From: Lepisosteus oculatus
Lineage: Eukaryota > Chordata > Actinopteri > Semionotiformes > Lepisosteidae
Assembly: GCF_040954835.1 (NCBI RefSeq)
Contig: NC_090697.1
Coordinates: forward strand, 38,996,788 to 39,060,787
DNA length: 64,000 nucleotides
Direction: 5' to 3'
Shown here: one piece after another, positions 1-14,656 of the stretch
Position numbering within the stretch: position 1 is the stretch's first letter
Layout: every line of letters begins with the position of its first letter
Position numbers and translations under genes: made by a program
Notes under the pieces: generated by a model
Seen by the model: only the letters and a program-made list of their open reading frames with translations
Database searches by the model: none
Told to the model about the DNA's origin: nothing

Positions 1-99
1 GACACACAGGTTAAAGGAGCAATATCTCTTAAAAACAAAGAAGATTGAGAGCCAATGCAAGTACAGTAATAAAATCCTAAGACAAATAAATATGATCAA

Positions 100-315
100 A
101 CCAGGGAACTATTTCAAACTCAGTTGTGAAACAGCTGGAAACTGCAAATAGGAAACACAAAGAGTTGAGGTTATCTGAAAAGGCTTCCTATTCAGGTGGA
201 TAAGTCCCAAACTCTGGGCCCTTTTAAGAAACATCTGGAGGGTATTATAGTTTCACTTAGCTGCTAAACTACTGAACTAGAGCAGGCTGCATGAGCTATT
301 ATTTGCAACTTTAAG
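100..315 (+). mobile_element. CR1-type LINE 3' tail remnant (weak)
   Basis: Reads like the very end of a CR1-class LINE common in basal fishes: a stretch encoding degraded C-terminal residues, then the non-coding tail ending near AGAGCAGGCTGCATGAGC. Many stops and changes; recognised by pattern only. Confidence 0.4.
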
Positions 316-3300
316 TTTTATTTTCTACCTTACAGCACTACTTTCTACTTAATTTTACATTTTATGTATTGAGATTTTTTTTTTCTGGAAAGAGACTTTT
401 ATTTCTGCTACAAAAAGGCACAAAGTTTATTGTCAGCTATAATTAACTTTCACAGTTTTTATGGGTTGATAAATACAGTACAGTTTGGTAGCTACTATAT
501 ACAGAATAATTATCATGAATTAAAAAACATGATCATTTTTATTACATTGTTTTTAAGTTCTGCAATGTGATAAATTTGTAAAATAGAGGTGGGGGAACCA
601 GTATTTGCGGTTGCAGTTTTAGAGGTATGTAATTCATTGCATGGAGTGTGTGTGTTTCTGTGTGCATGTGCATGCTTGTTTTATGCTGAGTGAATGTGAA
701 GTGAATGATTGGTGTGTTCTGGTTCCCTGAAATGTGGACTGGTTCAGAAGGAAGCCAGGAGTGCTTATTATTACCTGTGGTGTGGGGAATTCCCAGCTTG
801 GTAGAGGCTGGACCACACAAATGAGCATTTGAGAGATACCGCCAAACAATACTGCTTGTGTGATCTTGTGTGTCCTACTGGGAGATAGCAAAATTGTTAT
901 CATGCCTGCTAAATTTCTGCTACCGTTTTCCAGTTTTGATTTGCTAAATTAAATTAGGCCAACAATAACATTTATCTACCACATGTCACACTGGGTTGCT
1001 ACTGCAAGATTCACATTTCGTTGCTGAGTTAAGTGTCATTACGGTACGCAATATCAGATTTAGGAGTGTTGAACTTTTGTTTCATTACCTGGATTTGCAC
1101 ATTGTTATAGGTTATTTGGCACTATACAAATGTCAAATGTGCATGTGGTTTGAGAGGCTTAACAGCACATTGTTCAATGACTAAATTGTGGTATCACATT
1201 TTTTGCATTGATTTAAGCACTTATTGTATTAAACAGTATTAAAACTTATAGTAGTGATATTTAAATTCTCAGATAACTAAACTTGTGTGAAATAGATAAT
1301 TCTTTCTTTTAATGTGGTTCAGTCTATGATATGAAACCAATTAAATGAAAGTCATTTTCTTAACTTTTTTATGATTTTTTGGCACCTGTGAACAAAACTG
1401 CCTGTTACTTAATGATGCATATCATTTAGTTCCTGTGCATTCCATTCCATCTGGATTAGCTTCTCTGAGGTGAAAAGTAAAATGCCATATATTGCTTTAA
1501 CGGCTGGCTGAGAATTTTCAGATCACTCCAGAAAATTCTGTAAGCCAAAAGAAAAAAATATTTTTCCTTTTTTTTTCTTCACTACAGTATTGAGAAACTC
1601 TGGTGACTATTCCCACACGTCTGCACACTGGGATGATGCTGTTTTTGCTACTTCTTTTTTGCACTCTGTCAAGACGGTTGAGGATTATTGAAGGACAGCA
1701 ATTACCAAGTCTTACAACAGATTTCTTACCGGATCCTCCCAAAGAAAACTAATAATTCATCCTCAGATTATCGCATAGCTCCTTGTATATAGTATGTGAA
1801 TTTTAGCATTATTGGAAATAATTGTGGAAACAAAGGAAGAATTGGGAATACAGATAATGTCTTATCTGTACTGTCTCTTTTCTGTTTAGTCACCAATTCA
1901 ACCAAGTAGGCATTTTCCTTAATGCCTACTGACTTTCGTTTTTAGAATAAATCTTTTATTAGTGAACAAAAGCCATCTGAAAATCTAAACACACTACATC
2001 ATACAGTATGTGTATCCATTACTTTTGTCGCTTGTTCAAAGAACTCAAAACGAAACAAGTTGATTAAACAAGTCCTACTGTTTCTAAATCCATTTTGACA
2101 ATTTCCTATTTGACAATTATTTGCATAGTTAAGTTCTTATATTCAGACATATTGGTCAATAATTTGTCTCAGATGTATTTGACTACATCCTTGACAGTTT
2201 TGTAATTTAATTTTCACCTCCATTTCAATATTCCCTTCAATTTCTCTCTTGGCATTTCAAATATCCTTTTTAACAGTGTAATTCATTGATTACAATGTTT
2301 CTAGTGGCCTGGAAAGCTAAACCCTTCTTCTGCACACCATTTTCTCATCCATGTCTTGTGTTGACAGAATCGTAGTCTTTGGCAACTGGTAACCTTAAAT
2401 TAGTGGCAAGTAGTTTTGCTTATGTTTCTCACAGATCAATTTTGGCCTCAGTGTACAGCAGCACTGTTGCTCTTGGTTTCAAGTGGTGGCAGAGGGCACC
2501 TCTTAAATTTGAGGTAATTATTATATCCTTATGTTTGACATTTAGCACATTTTGCTTGAGTTTTACTTGAACGTTATTTGTTCATTTTTTCTACTATTAG
2601 GAGGATGACGATTGCTACCACAACCTTAGTCTTCCTAAGAAAAATAAAAAATTCTAAACTTTCACTTTGTTCAAATGGGCAACAACAGCATCAGGTTTGA
2701 GGTAATGGAGGTAAATTTAAATTTAAATTTAAAATTTAAAGGTAAATGGATGGAACTTTGGTTTATATAGTGCTGGTGCAGGGAGCACCTAATCAACACA
2801 AATGCAAACATTTCTAGCATATAGAGTATAAACTTCCCCCATTAAAGGAAAAATTTGTAATTCAATAGCTGCTGTTCTACACTAGGTAACCAAGGCTGAT
2901 GTGGCAAGAATCTACATTTACTTATTGTCTGTTAGCTTTGGTATGTGTGAACAGCTGTGATTTATAAATGTCATGGTCTTTAATGTAGCAATTTCTTGGG
3001 GAAAAACAGTTAGACATTATAAATATGTGAATTTTGGAACCCCCTATAGTTCAAAGGTTTAGACATTAAGAACTCCTGAACCCCTGCTCTATACCTAAAA
3101 ATAATCCCCTTAATCAATGTTTTACATCTATGTGCAGCCCTGAACACTGACTCCTTAGTGCAATCAAGGAACAGAATGCTGCATCTTAAGACACCTTCAG
3201 TTATTTCAGTGATATACCAGCTGAACTGCAGAATGCCACATTATAGAGCACAGCTGTTCCTGTTTAAATGTACAGGAACACAGAGAAAGTAGCTCATAAA

Positions 3301-6300
3301 TTTAAAAATGAAGGAATGAATCTGTTTTCCTCTACTCTTTCTCTTCTTTCATTTTATGCTCAGCTTTTCATGCTTGCAAAAATTCAAACTTATGACATCC
3401 TTTCATGTATTGTGACTGACCTTGCTTTAAACCTCCCATAATTGCCATACCTTAAATGGTTTGAATTAATTGATTTCCTTTTAAAAATCTGTTGTATCCT
3501 GCACTCCATTTGCACCCCCTATAGAAGTGGTGGAGAGTGGAAGTATCAGTTAGCATTCCAGGGTCCGTGGGGTCTTACCTTGTGGAAAATGAAATATAGT
3601 AGCTGTCGTATTAGGAAATCCATTGAAGTTAATGAATACTCTGTTCCCTTAAAATCCACATCTGCTCTTTGTTAGGCACCAATTCCCCAATTTCCCAGAA
3701 AATGGCTTATGATAGTGTTAAACTGCAGAAAATAGATATCATGCATTTGATGAAATAATACCATTACAGGTGAATATAAAAGAAAAACCTTACTGGATCA
3801 ACCCATGTAACTGAATGGTCTTTGTTCAGTATATTTAAGTTTCATGTGTTTACAAATTCTAGAAGATTTGAGTCAGTAATAAATATTAATTAATCTCTCT
3901 GTTCAGTAAATACCATTTTAAGAAGCACCAACAATGAACAATCTGTTTACCTTATATCATAATATCTTAAGAATGAGTCATAAATGTTAGAATTAATAGC
4001 TTGTGGGCAATTTATTGTTTATAACAGGATATTTCTCCAAACAATCATCAAAAATAAATAATAAAATTAATCAAAATAGGCAGGAGAAAAAATTGACTCT
4101 TCTTTTCTTAATGATTTAAGTTACCTAGTGTTTAATTTACTCTTACATGGCAAACACAAACTTCTTATTTAAATTGTTTAATAGTTTTTTTTTTCTTTGT
4201 AACTCCTGACTGAATCTAAAGTTGTTAATTTTTTGTGGACAGTACTGGAGACACCTTATAGTTATGATAATTGAATTGCTTATGACTTTAAAATCAAATT
4301 TGTAATGGTCTGTACCATTAGTTAATGTTATCAGTATGGTAAATATAGACTACAGACTTAAGATTTGGTAATAAGACTAATCACATCACTAAATTAATGT
4401 GAAAATATCATTGTTATTTTATTTTATAATAGTGTACTGATTAAAAATGTTCTTAGAAAATGTGAAATCTGACAGTATCTGACGGTACACATTTATATAT
4501 GCCATCCTATATGACAATGGTACTGTAAATACAGTGTATGTGGGATGGCCCGGAACAACCTACAGTATATCCCATTGCTCCTCAGGGATGACAATTAGTA
4601 GCAGACCAGACTTTTCAGAATGCTATTCTATGGGAAAGAAGGCTGATGTTAATGACCTAATCTGAAACACTGCCAAAGAACTGCTGGTGTATCACACATT
4701 GTCAATGAATCACAAGTAGTTGTTAGTGTATTAAATAAACAGGAAGCACAACAGGAAGCACAATTCAAGCTGCAAGAAGCTGCTGTACCAAAGGGAGAGA
4801 GATGAAAATGCACATTGTGTGAGAAGATCACTGAGTATTCCCAAAACATCACAGGCACCTGTGAGCATCCTGCCATAATGTCTAGCTACTGAGGGTGGAC
4901 CAACTAAAATTATTCAGTGATATTTTGGTTCAGAAATACAGTATGTGTCAGGCACATATGCTAAATAATTCACACCCTGACTGCCAAATTATTTGGGCTA
5001 TTTGTTAGAAATCATAATTAACAAAATACAATTGTAATAGTAAAGTGTTCTAAGAGTATTCTGTGAGGTAGTGGTGTTGTTGGTCTGGATTGTACACAAG
5101 AGGTCATTTATTCAAATTACAGGCAGAGTGCTGCTTTTGTACCCCTGAACAAGGTATAAAACACAAAAACCTTTGCCTACAGTATAAATGAGTATTTTAT
5201 CAGGTTGTCAATGTAAATAGGAATTTCTAATCACTTTACTTTTCTATTGGTACTAATTGGTAGATTGTATTTCTCTAAAACTCTCAAGCCAGACAAGGAA
5301 ATGACAAGTGTATTAAATGAATATTTCACTCTACTGTTTAACATGAAAGAAAATAAAGTTTTCTAAATAATATTAGCATAGAAGATGTAAAAGTGCTGCT
5401 GATACTATAATCATTTAAGAAAAATAAATTGCCAGGGGCTTATGATATTCTGTGAATTATAATTAAAAAACAAAGATACATATATAATGTCATTAAGAAA
5501 ATAACACAAGAATCTTTATTAGGACTCCTCTTTGTAAATTCTGTTAATATATCTGATATTATGATGAATGATTGCATAGCTTATCTTTAATACCGTAAGC
5601 ATCAAACATAAATCACTGTTTAATCAAACAGGCAGTCATACAAGTTAGACAGATTCTATATTTGTATAGGTCAGGTTGGGGATTGTTTAAAGTGTCCTCT
5701 GTATCTATAGGGCAAAATGCATTAATTCAACAGTCTAGCCAATATACAAATTAAAGCAGTAAATGTGTCACTTGAAGGTTAATAATTTTACTGTTAGTTA
5801 AAAAAATATATTTATTCTTTTCTTGGCAGCCTATCAATGTTCTAGATCTTGGAGAAGTAATGCTTGTCATGTGCTTGAAGGATCTCAATAAAATAAATTT
5901 GATAGAACACTCTGCATGACACAATGTTTAAAGCAATGTCTCTTTCATGCTTTGTCTTAATATTTCTAATTAGGTCCTTTTAATAAGATATAGCAATGAG
6001 AAAATAAATATGAACGTTGGGAATGATCTTGTAGACTTCAGGAAGGTCTTAATTATAGAACTAGATTATATAGTTTAAATTCATCTTGCAATTTTGTTGC
6101 ACTGAAAATCAGTATGATGAATCTTCTTTTCATGTTTTTAGATTATTTCACTCATGGTACTACTAAACAAAAATGAAAAAAAAAGTTTTGCCAGAAGCCA
6201 GACATATTTCCTTGTTGCAAATGCAGTACAAAGGCAGGAAATAAGGATATGTTACTTCTTAAAAAATATGTAAAATTTGCTTTTTCTACATCTAATCTTA

Positions 6301-9300
6301 ATTACATTACCAATGGAGCAGAAAATAATGGGCATTTAAGAATAATCACTTCTAATTGTGTTAATATGTCTTGGATTAGTGAGCTTTATCTCAACCACTT
6401 AGGAAGTTACCTAGGAAACTGTTTTACCACATTGCACCAGCAATAAATTTCAAAGTTGAAGAGCAGCACAATATAATTATAATGTTACTCTAAAAAACTA
6501 ACACACCACATAAAACTATATGTTTTATTATGTAAGGGTTAGTCAATAAAACTAATTTTGCTGTCATGAACTGTACTGTACATCTTTGTAATTCAATTGC
6601 ATTATGTATGATACTGGGAGAGCAAGTGTAGTACCCAGCTTTTAATTGTATAAGACCAGTAATTGTGTTTTTAAAATGAACAAGTGTAGGTTAATTCTAT
6701 GTTGAAAAGTCGGAAAGAAAGAATAAAAATGTTTTTGTTGTGGAGACTTCACACCTGAAGAAGGTTCAAGTGAGCCTTCAGTAATTCAATCTGAAATGTA
6801 GTGTTTTCTCTTTTTTCTACTTTTCAATGTGTAATTAATGTCTGCTTGTTCTTTTGCAGCTCAGAAGATGAAATGTCAGATTTGTTGTATAATTTTTGTA
6901 TTTTCAAAAACGTGACATTCTTCAGAAAAAGACAGCACAATATTGAACTAACTGTATATCATAGAAAAAATGAGTAGAAATTGGATTTATAGGAAAGACC
7001 TATGGAAAAGGAAAGACCAGTTGTGTGTGCATGATATACAATGGCTTTGGGGACCAATGTCTACAAGGGACGATAGTTTTTACCGATGGACTCAAATGCA
7101 GGGATATGCCAAAATGCCAAAAAAAAAAGAAACAGGAAAGTGAGAATTATAATATTCTGAAGCCAGTCGGGTATTTTTGTTACCCACTTCATTGTGGACC
7201 ATGAAAGAGTCTCTAATTTGACGATACTATGAAATGATGAGATATGTTTGCTCAAAATGTTTGCCAGTTCTAATCATATTGCAACAATGTCATGGTTCAG
7301 TGAAACTGCTAGAACGTGCTCTGGGAATATTGGTGGCAGCAATATCAAAACATGAAGCTTCTGGGGAATTTACTATCACTACTCCACAGTAGCATCACCA
7401 ACTGACAGGAAGCGCCTATGTTTGATGCAAACCCAGTAGAATGTGTAACAACTTGTGTTCTGTGTATCCTGTGTTTTCAGTGATTTTCAGGCAGTTTTTT
7501 TACTGTTTTACACCTGCTGTAAAGTTAACAATAATCCAACACAACAAAAACATTGTCAAAGAAGGACAACCAATCAAGCAGGAAGAATATTGGGCTCAAG
7601 AAGTATATGTTGCCTGCCTGTTCCATTGCATGAGTTCAGTTTGGTTTTGAATTGGCAGAACCTACCATAACCTATTAATCATTCAGCAAAAGTAAATTCT
7701 GCCAGGTTCACAAAAAATACATTGCAAATCTGTCTCTAGTAATTTTTTCTCATCATATACTACAAAAGAAAGCAAAACTACTTTTACTTGTATAGCATTC
7801 AGACTTAGTAAGAATAAGGTATACTTAATCGTATAGCAAATTATCCAATCTTCAGTATTTATTTAATTAAAATTAATTGAGCTTTACTGTATGCATTCAA
7901 AAACATGGAACCCAGTTTGGTACAAATGTAACATCACAAACAGTGAACTCCAAAACACTTTATTAGTACTGTATTAAACAATTGTATATTATTTAGTTAC
8001 TTTCTGAATTTATCTTCATTTTAGTATTTGGAAAACAGTTGCAAAAATAATGTTGCCTTTTTAAAAAAAAAAGATAACAGAATACTTATAATGACCGTGT
8101 AAGGTCCCTGTGATGTACAACTTCCACACAGTGGAAATGATAGCTGCTGAAATGCATTCGTGCATCATGCTGTATCCACAAACCCAATTACAGAGTTACT
8201 AGTATTTAATGCAGGGCAACTTAATGCAACCTGGAGACACAATAAATACTTGACAGAGGTTGGCATAGATATAGACAATATAGACAACAGGCCACTTGTA
8301 AAGAGTGATATTTTCTGATGAATCCTAGATCTTATTTGGTGAGCACCTGTAATCAAATGGAAAACATGAAGGGTTCAATAAAGCCTACAAAAGGAGTATC
8401 ATTGTGGTAGTGATAGGTTAATGGAATCGTCGGTGAGTAAGGCCATCTTAAGGAGTCAGCTTGTTGGTACTAATGGCAAAAGTACAAGTGTTATATTGAT
8501 AAAACCCTCAAAGCTGTTTCTATTCAGTGATATAGTAACATCTTTATCTTTCAATATAGTAGTTAAGGTGGGTAGCTGAGTCAGCATAGTATTAGTATAA
8601 TATAATAATATTTCAATATAGTAGTTCTCCTTCCCACACAACAAAGGTCACTCTAGATTTTCAACTTCAGTTTGAGATCAATGTTATCCACATGCTTACT
8701 GTAAATCCAAAATGTAACCCTGTTCAACACCTACACAACATATTGTGTAAACTTATATTGGTTTACCTGCATTAAAAGCAAAATGTAAAGCAAATTCTCT
8801 TGACATAGACCTTCTTGTCAAAATCATGATTACAAATGACATGATGTTAAAAATGACACTTTACTGATTTTCAATCTAGAGCTATAATTCTAGTGAGCCG
8901 TAATATAAATATAAAGAGATAAAACGTATGTCTCTACCACCACCACACAAGACAAAACATTCTGGAAACAGCTGGGGAGTTGTCCTTGAGACAGCAAGCA
9001 ATTTCTAACTAGTGTTATGGAAACGTAAAATGAAAAAGAACACACAGCAAAGTGCTAACTTAAAAGAAATGTACGTCAAACTCAGGATCATTAAAAAATT
9101 CTTTGAAGTAAAGTATGGGCTTACAAATATGAAAACCATATATAAGCAGCTGTATTCCTTGTCGTTCCTTTCTCCAAGAATACAAGATAAAGATGTGATA
9201 CTGAAATGATAAATAAAAATAACAGAAGAGCAGCTGTCTAATACTCCTCCCTTTCTAGAAGTCTGTGATTAAATGTTAATTCAGAAAGCCCCTTTTCCCT

Positions 9301-10563
9301 TCCTGTGTTCCCTTTTTGTATCCTGCATGAAATTGTGTATTGTAAGGCACTTCAATTTAGAGGTAATATAAACACAAAGAATTACATAATTCATTAGGAG
9401 TGTCAAAGGTGGATCCATCCATCCATTTTCTGACCACTTTATCCAACACAGCATTGCAGGAACCTTAGATAATGCAATGTATAAATGAATTTATTCCTTG
9501 TCTTTTACTATATTAAGCACAAAAAGAGAGTTTCTTTAAGGCAAATGTCTCATCTCCACAGAACACACAAGTAAAAGAGAAACTTCAAGCTATAGAAGTC
9601 CAAGCCTGAACTGTGGAACACCTTTCAGAATAATATGACAACATGAGCATGACACCTTCAGGGAATACTGATGATACTGATTCTGTCAGCATTTGACAGT
9701 GACATGGAAAAATCTGAACTACACATACCCTGGAGTTCTCTGCATTACTGCTTTGAACTAAAATACTTGGCAGCTACTTACATATTCTGTAAAAGGCTGT
9801 CAAATCTGATGAACTTTGACTCAAGGTTTACATGCTAAAAATTCATCAAAGACCTTTATGAAGATGAGAGTCTCTGTATTGGTATAAGCTTCTATAAGAA
9901 GTACATGTTTAGTTCTTATAGTTGTTTTCTTTTCTTCATGTTGCTTTAAAAAATAATGTAATGATTTTTTTAACAAAGCAAACCATGGATCAGCATTAAA
10001 CTCATCATAGTATGAATATTTCCTTTTTGAATTAATATAATTTTTAAAGTGTCTTTATACAATAGAAATGCAAAAACAAGATTGAATAGCAATTGTTTAA
10101 TGATCTTTATAACAGTCAGGAAAAATTGATATAAATTAGAATGGGTCAATTGTCATTTTGAAAGGTTGAATGGCTATACCTGTACATCTTACAGTTGTAA
10201 AGCAGTTGCAGACTACAGTGTGTAGAATACAGAGTACTGTATACAGTATGCATACAGTGTGAACAAATAACAGTGCAAAAAAACATTGACACTTTGGTTA
10301 ATATAAATCCAGATTATAAGGATTAGGATAAATAATAAGAATAAATTCCAGAGTGGGTTTTCGAGTAAATATAAATACATGTTTGTTATAAAATTTGCAT
10401 ATTTGTATAATGGTATAACATGGTATAACCAACCATGATGGAATCATTAGAATCAACTGTGAGATTGTCTCCTGAAAAGGTCTTCTGTACTGTTTTCATG
10501 TACAGTATCAAACAATATCCATTGTACTAATGTTTTATTGTGATTATAGAATAACTAATATAG
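316..10563. other. Intergenic, no gene found
   Basis: AT-rich sequence with only short random ORFs. Contains an AAATTT run at 2712-2740, a possible SINE relic near 5060-5160, a 16-bp direct duplication (TTTCAATATAGTAGTT) near 8547 and 8608, and a short piece of the CCATCCATTTTC-type repeat at 9413-9456. A degenerate relative of the CTGAAGAAGG repeat may lie at 6753-6840. Confidence 0.6.
5060..5160 (+). repeat. Possible SINE relic
   Basis: The pattern GTGGTGTTG, then TTTATTCAAATTACAGGCAG, then GTGCTGCTTTTGTACCCCTG and AACAAGGTA resembles a widespread fish SINE-like family. Degenerate, and assigned by eye. Confidence 0.4.
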
Positions 10564-10886
10564 TGTGACAGTGGAACACACCTTCTACTCCGCGGCACGT
10601 GGGAATGCGCAGCTACCACACCGGATGCTAATCAGGGCTGCGCTTTAAGATCCCCACGCGCCAGCAGATGGGGGTTAGCTTAGAATCGAATGGGTTCCCA
10701 AGTCGGTTACACAAAACTTGCGTTGATCTAAAGGACAATCTATTATCCTTGTTCAGAAAGGATTCTCTCCTGTACCGGAGAAAAGAAACCTCTGCAGACA
10801 ACTACACACCAATACACTGCAAAGAAATAATGAGCGCTCTGCCGGTACTCAGGCAGCACCCTATCAGATCCGACACGATCACAACA
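10564..10886 (+). mobile_element. LTR-like GC-rich insertion (possible solo LTR)
   Basis: A sharply GC- and CpG-richer block in AT-rich DNA. It begins TGTGACAG and ends ACAACA, the TG...CA form of an LTR, and contains GCGCTTTAAGATCCCCACGC, like the TATA-like region of fish Ty3/Gypsy LTRs. No target-site duplication is visible (TATAG versus GTTTA), so the ends are uncertain. Confidence 0.5.
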
Positions 10887-11165
10887 GTTTAAAGGCATAG
10901 TATGGAGAGGGCCTACAGTATGCTGTGATATGCTGTGCTGTCAAATACAAGGAGTTTTCAATGTATGGAAGACTTTTCAGCTGCTCTGCTTTCCTCACTA
11001 GTTACATTCCTTCAATGCCAATCTGCATTTTAACAATTCAACACAACAATTAATTATTCAGTACAATGCAGTATTTTAAATGTTAAAAAGAAAATAAATT
11101 ATTAGTTTACTGCTACATTTAGTTTATCATACTTGGTATGAGCAGTATATCATTGACAAACCAGA

Positions 11166-11194
11166 ATTGGTATGAGCCTTTTAAAACCAAAACG
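11166..11194 (-). repeat. 29-bp LTR-end fragment
   Basis: Identical over 29 bp to the end of the LTR at 14655-14683 (core TGGTATGAGCCTTTTAAAAC). The flanks differ on both sides. Confidence 0.6.
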
Positions 11195-12269
11195 TAAACT
11201 AAATTAACCTAGCCTTGCTAGGGGTCTCTTAAGCCTTGAAAATCACATTTTTGTCAGAACCACTGTTGTGGTGTTCTGCAGTACTCCTGTAGTTACTGCT
11301 AGATTCACCATTGGATTCTGCAGCACAAATTATATTAGAAATTTATCATACCAAAACAATAGAATGAAATTTATATAAATATATTAGTACCACATGACTG
11401 ATATAACAGGAAATGTCATGTTGAATTTTGGGACAGTTTACCACAAGAATATTTACAGAATACAACAGGATAATAACCACGAGTTTGCTAAGGTAACCCC
11501 TGTGGTGAAATGTCCAATAATACTGTACTTCATATGTGGTAATGTGCCTTATTGTCTTGTGGTACTAACACAGTATATGTTTATGATTGGATAAAAGACA
11601 AAGAGACAAAATACATTTTCACAATAATAATAAGACTTAATATCATAAAGCTGAAAATAAGGCATATTTACATTCACCAGAAAAATAATCCCACCCTTTC
11701 TAAATCCCTTTCTTTGAGAGAATAGGTAAATTAATGAAAGCTAAAGCTACATCCTTCCCTCGGTGTATCCTGTGCACATTCTTGGCAGGAGATCAAGGTA
11801 GAGTTGAAAGCAGCACTTCAGGGCATTGCGTGTGTTGCATTTGAGAGAAATCCTCATTAGTGGATAGTGAGTCTCTTATGATGCTTTTTAATGTGGGCAC
11901 AATTGCATTCTTTCAATCCACTTAGAAAAAAAGGTTAATAACTGAAACATTTATTAGCCTATTTTTATAACTAGCTTTTCTTTTTCTCACCAGAGCTACT
12001 GCATTTATTTTTTAAGGAAAAAGATCAGGGATTTCCTCCTCCCTGGGTACCAAAGTAATTAAAGCTGAAAGAAGGACCAGCGCAGGGAATATGTGACCTA
12101 GTGAGCAGATATTATTTGTGCCTCCTGGTGGATGGTCTTTGTAAGAAGCCTGATACCAGCACTGGATTTAATTTCAATAATGTCATTTGTAGGTGTACAA
12201 TGTTTTGAATATGTTTTTTTTATATATACCAGAAATTATTTACAGGAAAAATGAATATCTATCTAGCCA

Positions 12270-12330
12270 TTTTCAAACTGCTTATCCAATACAAGGTGGC
12301 AAGGCAGCCAGTCCTTACCAGGTAATGATG
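12270..12330. repeat. Fragment of dispersed SINE-like repeat
   Basis: CATTTTCAAACTGCTTATCC followed by AATACAAGGTGGCAAGGCAG resembles the end of the SINE-like family found more fully at 24333 and 56351, in inverse orientation. Confidence 0.45.
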
Positions 12331-12739
12331 TCATTTACATTTAATAGAAATAAACAATAGTTTTAAAAATTTGTTTCACAGTCGTTTCACTAGAATATCT
12401 TTAAAAATGAGTCTTCATAGATCATATATTTTGAAAATGTATAGAGAGTAAAAATGTTCTTAAAGATACAGGATTATATCATCACTCTACTATTTATGAA
12501 ATTAGTTCATCACCTGAAAGTGTCATCACATTCTAGATGCAATGACTGCTAAAGTGAAAAGCTATTAGCTATGCCTAAACATACATTAAGAAACAAAAGT
12601 GTTTATTGACCAGAATTACACCACATCTAGAAGGTCTACTTCAGGTTTTCCAGAAGGGGGCAAGTGGCCCAGGGAGCAAAGGCTGTAGTAGTTCATCATA
12701 CCTTCTCTTCCTCTCTGGGCTACTTTGCCCCCTTCTCTC

Positions 12740-12945
12740 ACTTAAACCTCCTGACTGGCCTCTCTTTCTGCCCCCTGCTCCTGCCTCTCGCTCCTCCTCT
12801 CTCCCAGCTTTTGTTCTCCCACTACATTACCTTTGCTTACTGCCCTGTCTTTCTCACACCCGAAGAAGGCTCCATGGCTGAAACATTGTTTTCTTTCTTC
12901 TCTTTTCAGCATGGAATAAACCTACAGTATTACTTGTTTCTCTAT
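12740..12945 (+). repeat. Dispersed repeat with CCGAAGAAGGCTCC motif (copy A)
   Basis: Shares CTTTTGTTCTCCCA, TTTCTCACACC, GAAGAAGGCTCCA and TTTTCAGCATGGAATAAACC with minus-strand copies at 40163-40250 and 48676-48880. The family may belong to a Penelope-like or non-autonomous element; its class is not certain. Confidence 0.65.
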
Positions 12946-12974
12946 GGTGAATATTGACATTTATTTTTTACCTC

Positions 12975-13042
12975 AAGGGCCGGTTAAAACTGGCTGGTAG
13001 GCCGGATCTGGCCCAGGGGCCGTAGTTTGCCCACAGGTGGTC
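12975..13042 (-). mobile_element. hAT transposon terminal fragment
   Basis: On the minus strand it reads GTGGGCAAACTACGGCCCC then GGGCCAGATCCGGCC, matching the well-known hAT end (GTGGGCAAACTACGGCCCG). Only one end is seen. Confidence 0.7.
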
Positions 13043-13699
13043 TATAATGTTTCACTGGCATTTTAGGAATATAAAGCCGAGCTCTTGTTTCTCACAGTTC
13101 TTGGGTTCTTGGTTTCTCTATTGGGGTGTGGAGTTTTAATGTTCATGCTTCCCATCTCCACATGATTTTCATTTCTAGTGTCCAGACCAATTTCCATCTC
13201 CAAATTGTTTTCTGTCTGTCTGTCTTATTAAGGTCAATTAAATTTAAAGTTTTGTGCCCTGTATCTGCAGAGTTAGGCTCTGTCTCCTCCATGGATAAAA
13301 TGTTTTCAGAAAATGGATAGATGGATCATATAATACAAATATGATAATGTAATACAATAACAATGTATTATATTGTTTTATCTTTTATAATACTGCATCC
13401 TTATTTCAGACCTGCAAAGTTATTTTTTTGACATTCATTACACTATATCCAGTATTTTCTGTTTCAAGGACAAATACTGTAACTTTATACAATATGTGTA
13501 GCCAAAAGTAAGCATGCTAGATTTAATGATGAAACTAACATACTGTAGTGGGATGTATTTGAAACTGCTAGAAAAACCCACACAGACCTTGATGAGGCAA
13601 TATGATTGGAAAACACATGGCAAAATAAATTTAACGTAACTTAATTAAAGGTGCTGTATGACAGGAATCACATGTGGGTTATAATTATGTAGTGTGTGG

Positions 13700-13960
13700 T
13701 ATGGACTGGAATTCATCCAGCACAGAAAAGATTTAGGTGTTGTGGATCATTGTCATCATCTAGGTATTGTGGAAAAGCAAATGAAATAGTAATTAGAATG
13801 CCTGTGGTTCAGCCACATCTAGAGTACTGTATTCAGCTTTGTTCACCGCATTGTGGGAAGGACATGTTTTCTTTAGAGAAGGTTCAGAGAAGGTTATCTA
13901 TACTTATTATCTATTATCTATACATATTACAGAGCTAAGCTGCACGAGTCATGATGACAG
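13700..13960 (+). mobile_element. CR1-class LINE reverse transcriptase remnant
   Basis: Plus-strand reading gives CGKANEIVIRM, then QPHLEYCIQLCSPHCGKDMF and LEKVQRRL, the C-terminal end of a CR1/L2-class reverse transcriptase. A block is missing between the two parts and frames shift, so it is dead. Confidence 0.75.
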
Positions 13961-14656
13961 ATTGGAAGAAGAAAATCATCAAGTTGTTTGTTAGTTACTA
14001 TATTAATTTAAGGTACTAATAAACATTTTTTTATCTATCTTCCGTGAAAACGATTCTCTTGGTTAGTTTATTGAATACTTTTTACATTATCTTTTGTGTA
14101 TGTAAAGTCAAAGTTAACAGTAATACAAAGCTGTTTAGTTCTTACTGGAGTTCATCAGCATGAAATACCCAACTTCAATCTATAAAACAGATGTCTATAT
14201 GTATCTTAAAAGGAGTACCCTTCAGGGTTATTGAATATTTTAAGAGGATGCAGTTTTAATGAATTAGTTGAAGTATGAAGTTGCTTGACTTTAGTTGGAA
14301 TATTTGGAAGTTTTTTTCTACACTAAAGTTTGGGATTTTAATTTACTTAAAAATTGAATCAATAAAAGGAAACCTTCAGATATTTAAGAACTGAAAACAA
14401 TAAAAAGGTTTAAATTAATCACATTATTAAGTCTGTGAAATGTTCAATGACACTGAAACTGAAAGATTTTTTTGGATCTAAAGCTAGAGAGGTTCAAAAT
14501 GTGTGTCTCCAGGGTCAGGGTAATGAAAACTTCAATACATGTACAGTATTTTGAACATAAAAGTAAATGTTTTTAATTAAAACCTGAATGTTCAAACTAA
14601 ACATTTTTATGGGTGAAAGAATTAAAATTTCAGCAAAAAACAAGAAGAAAAAACAT

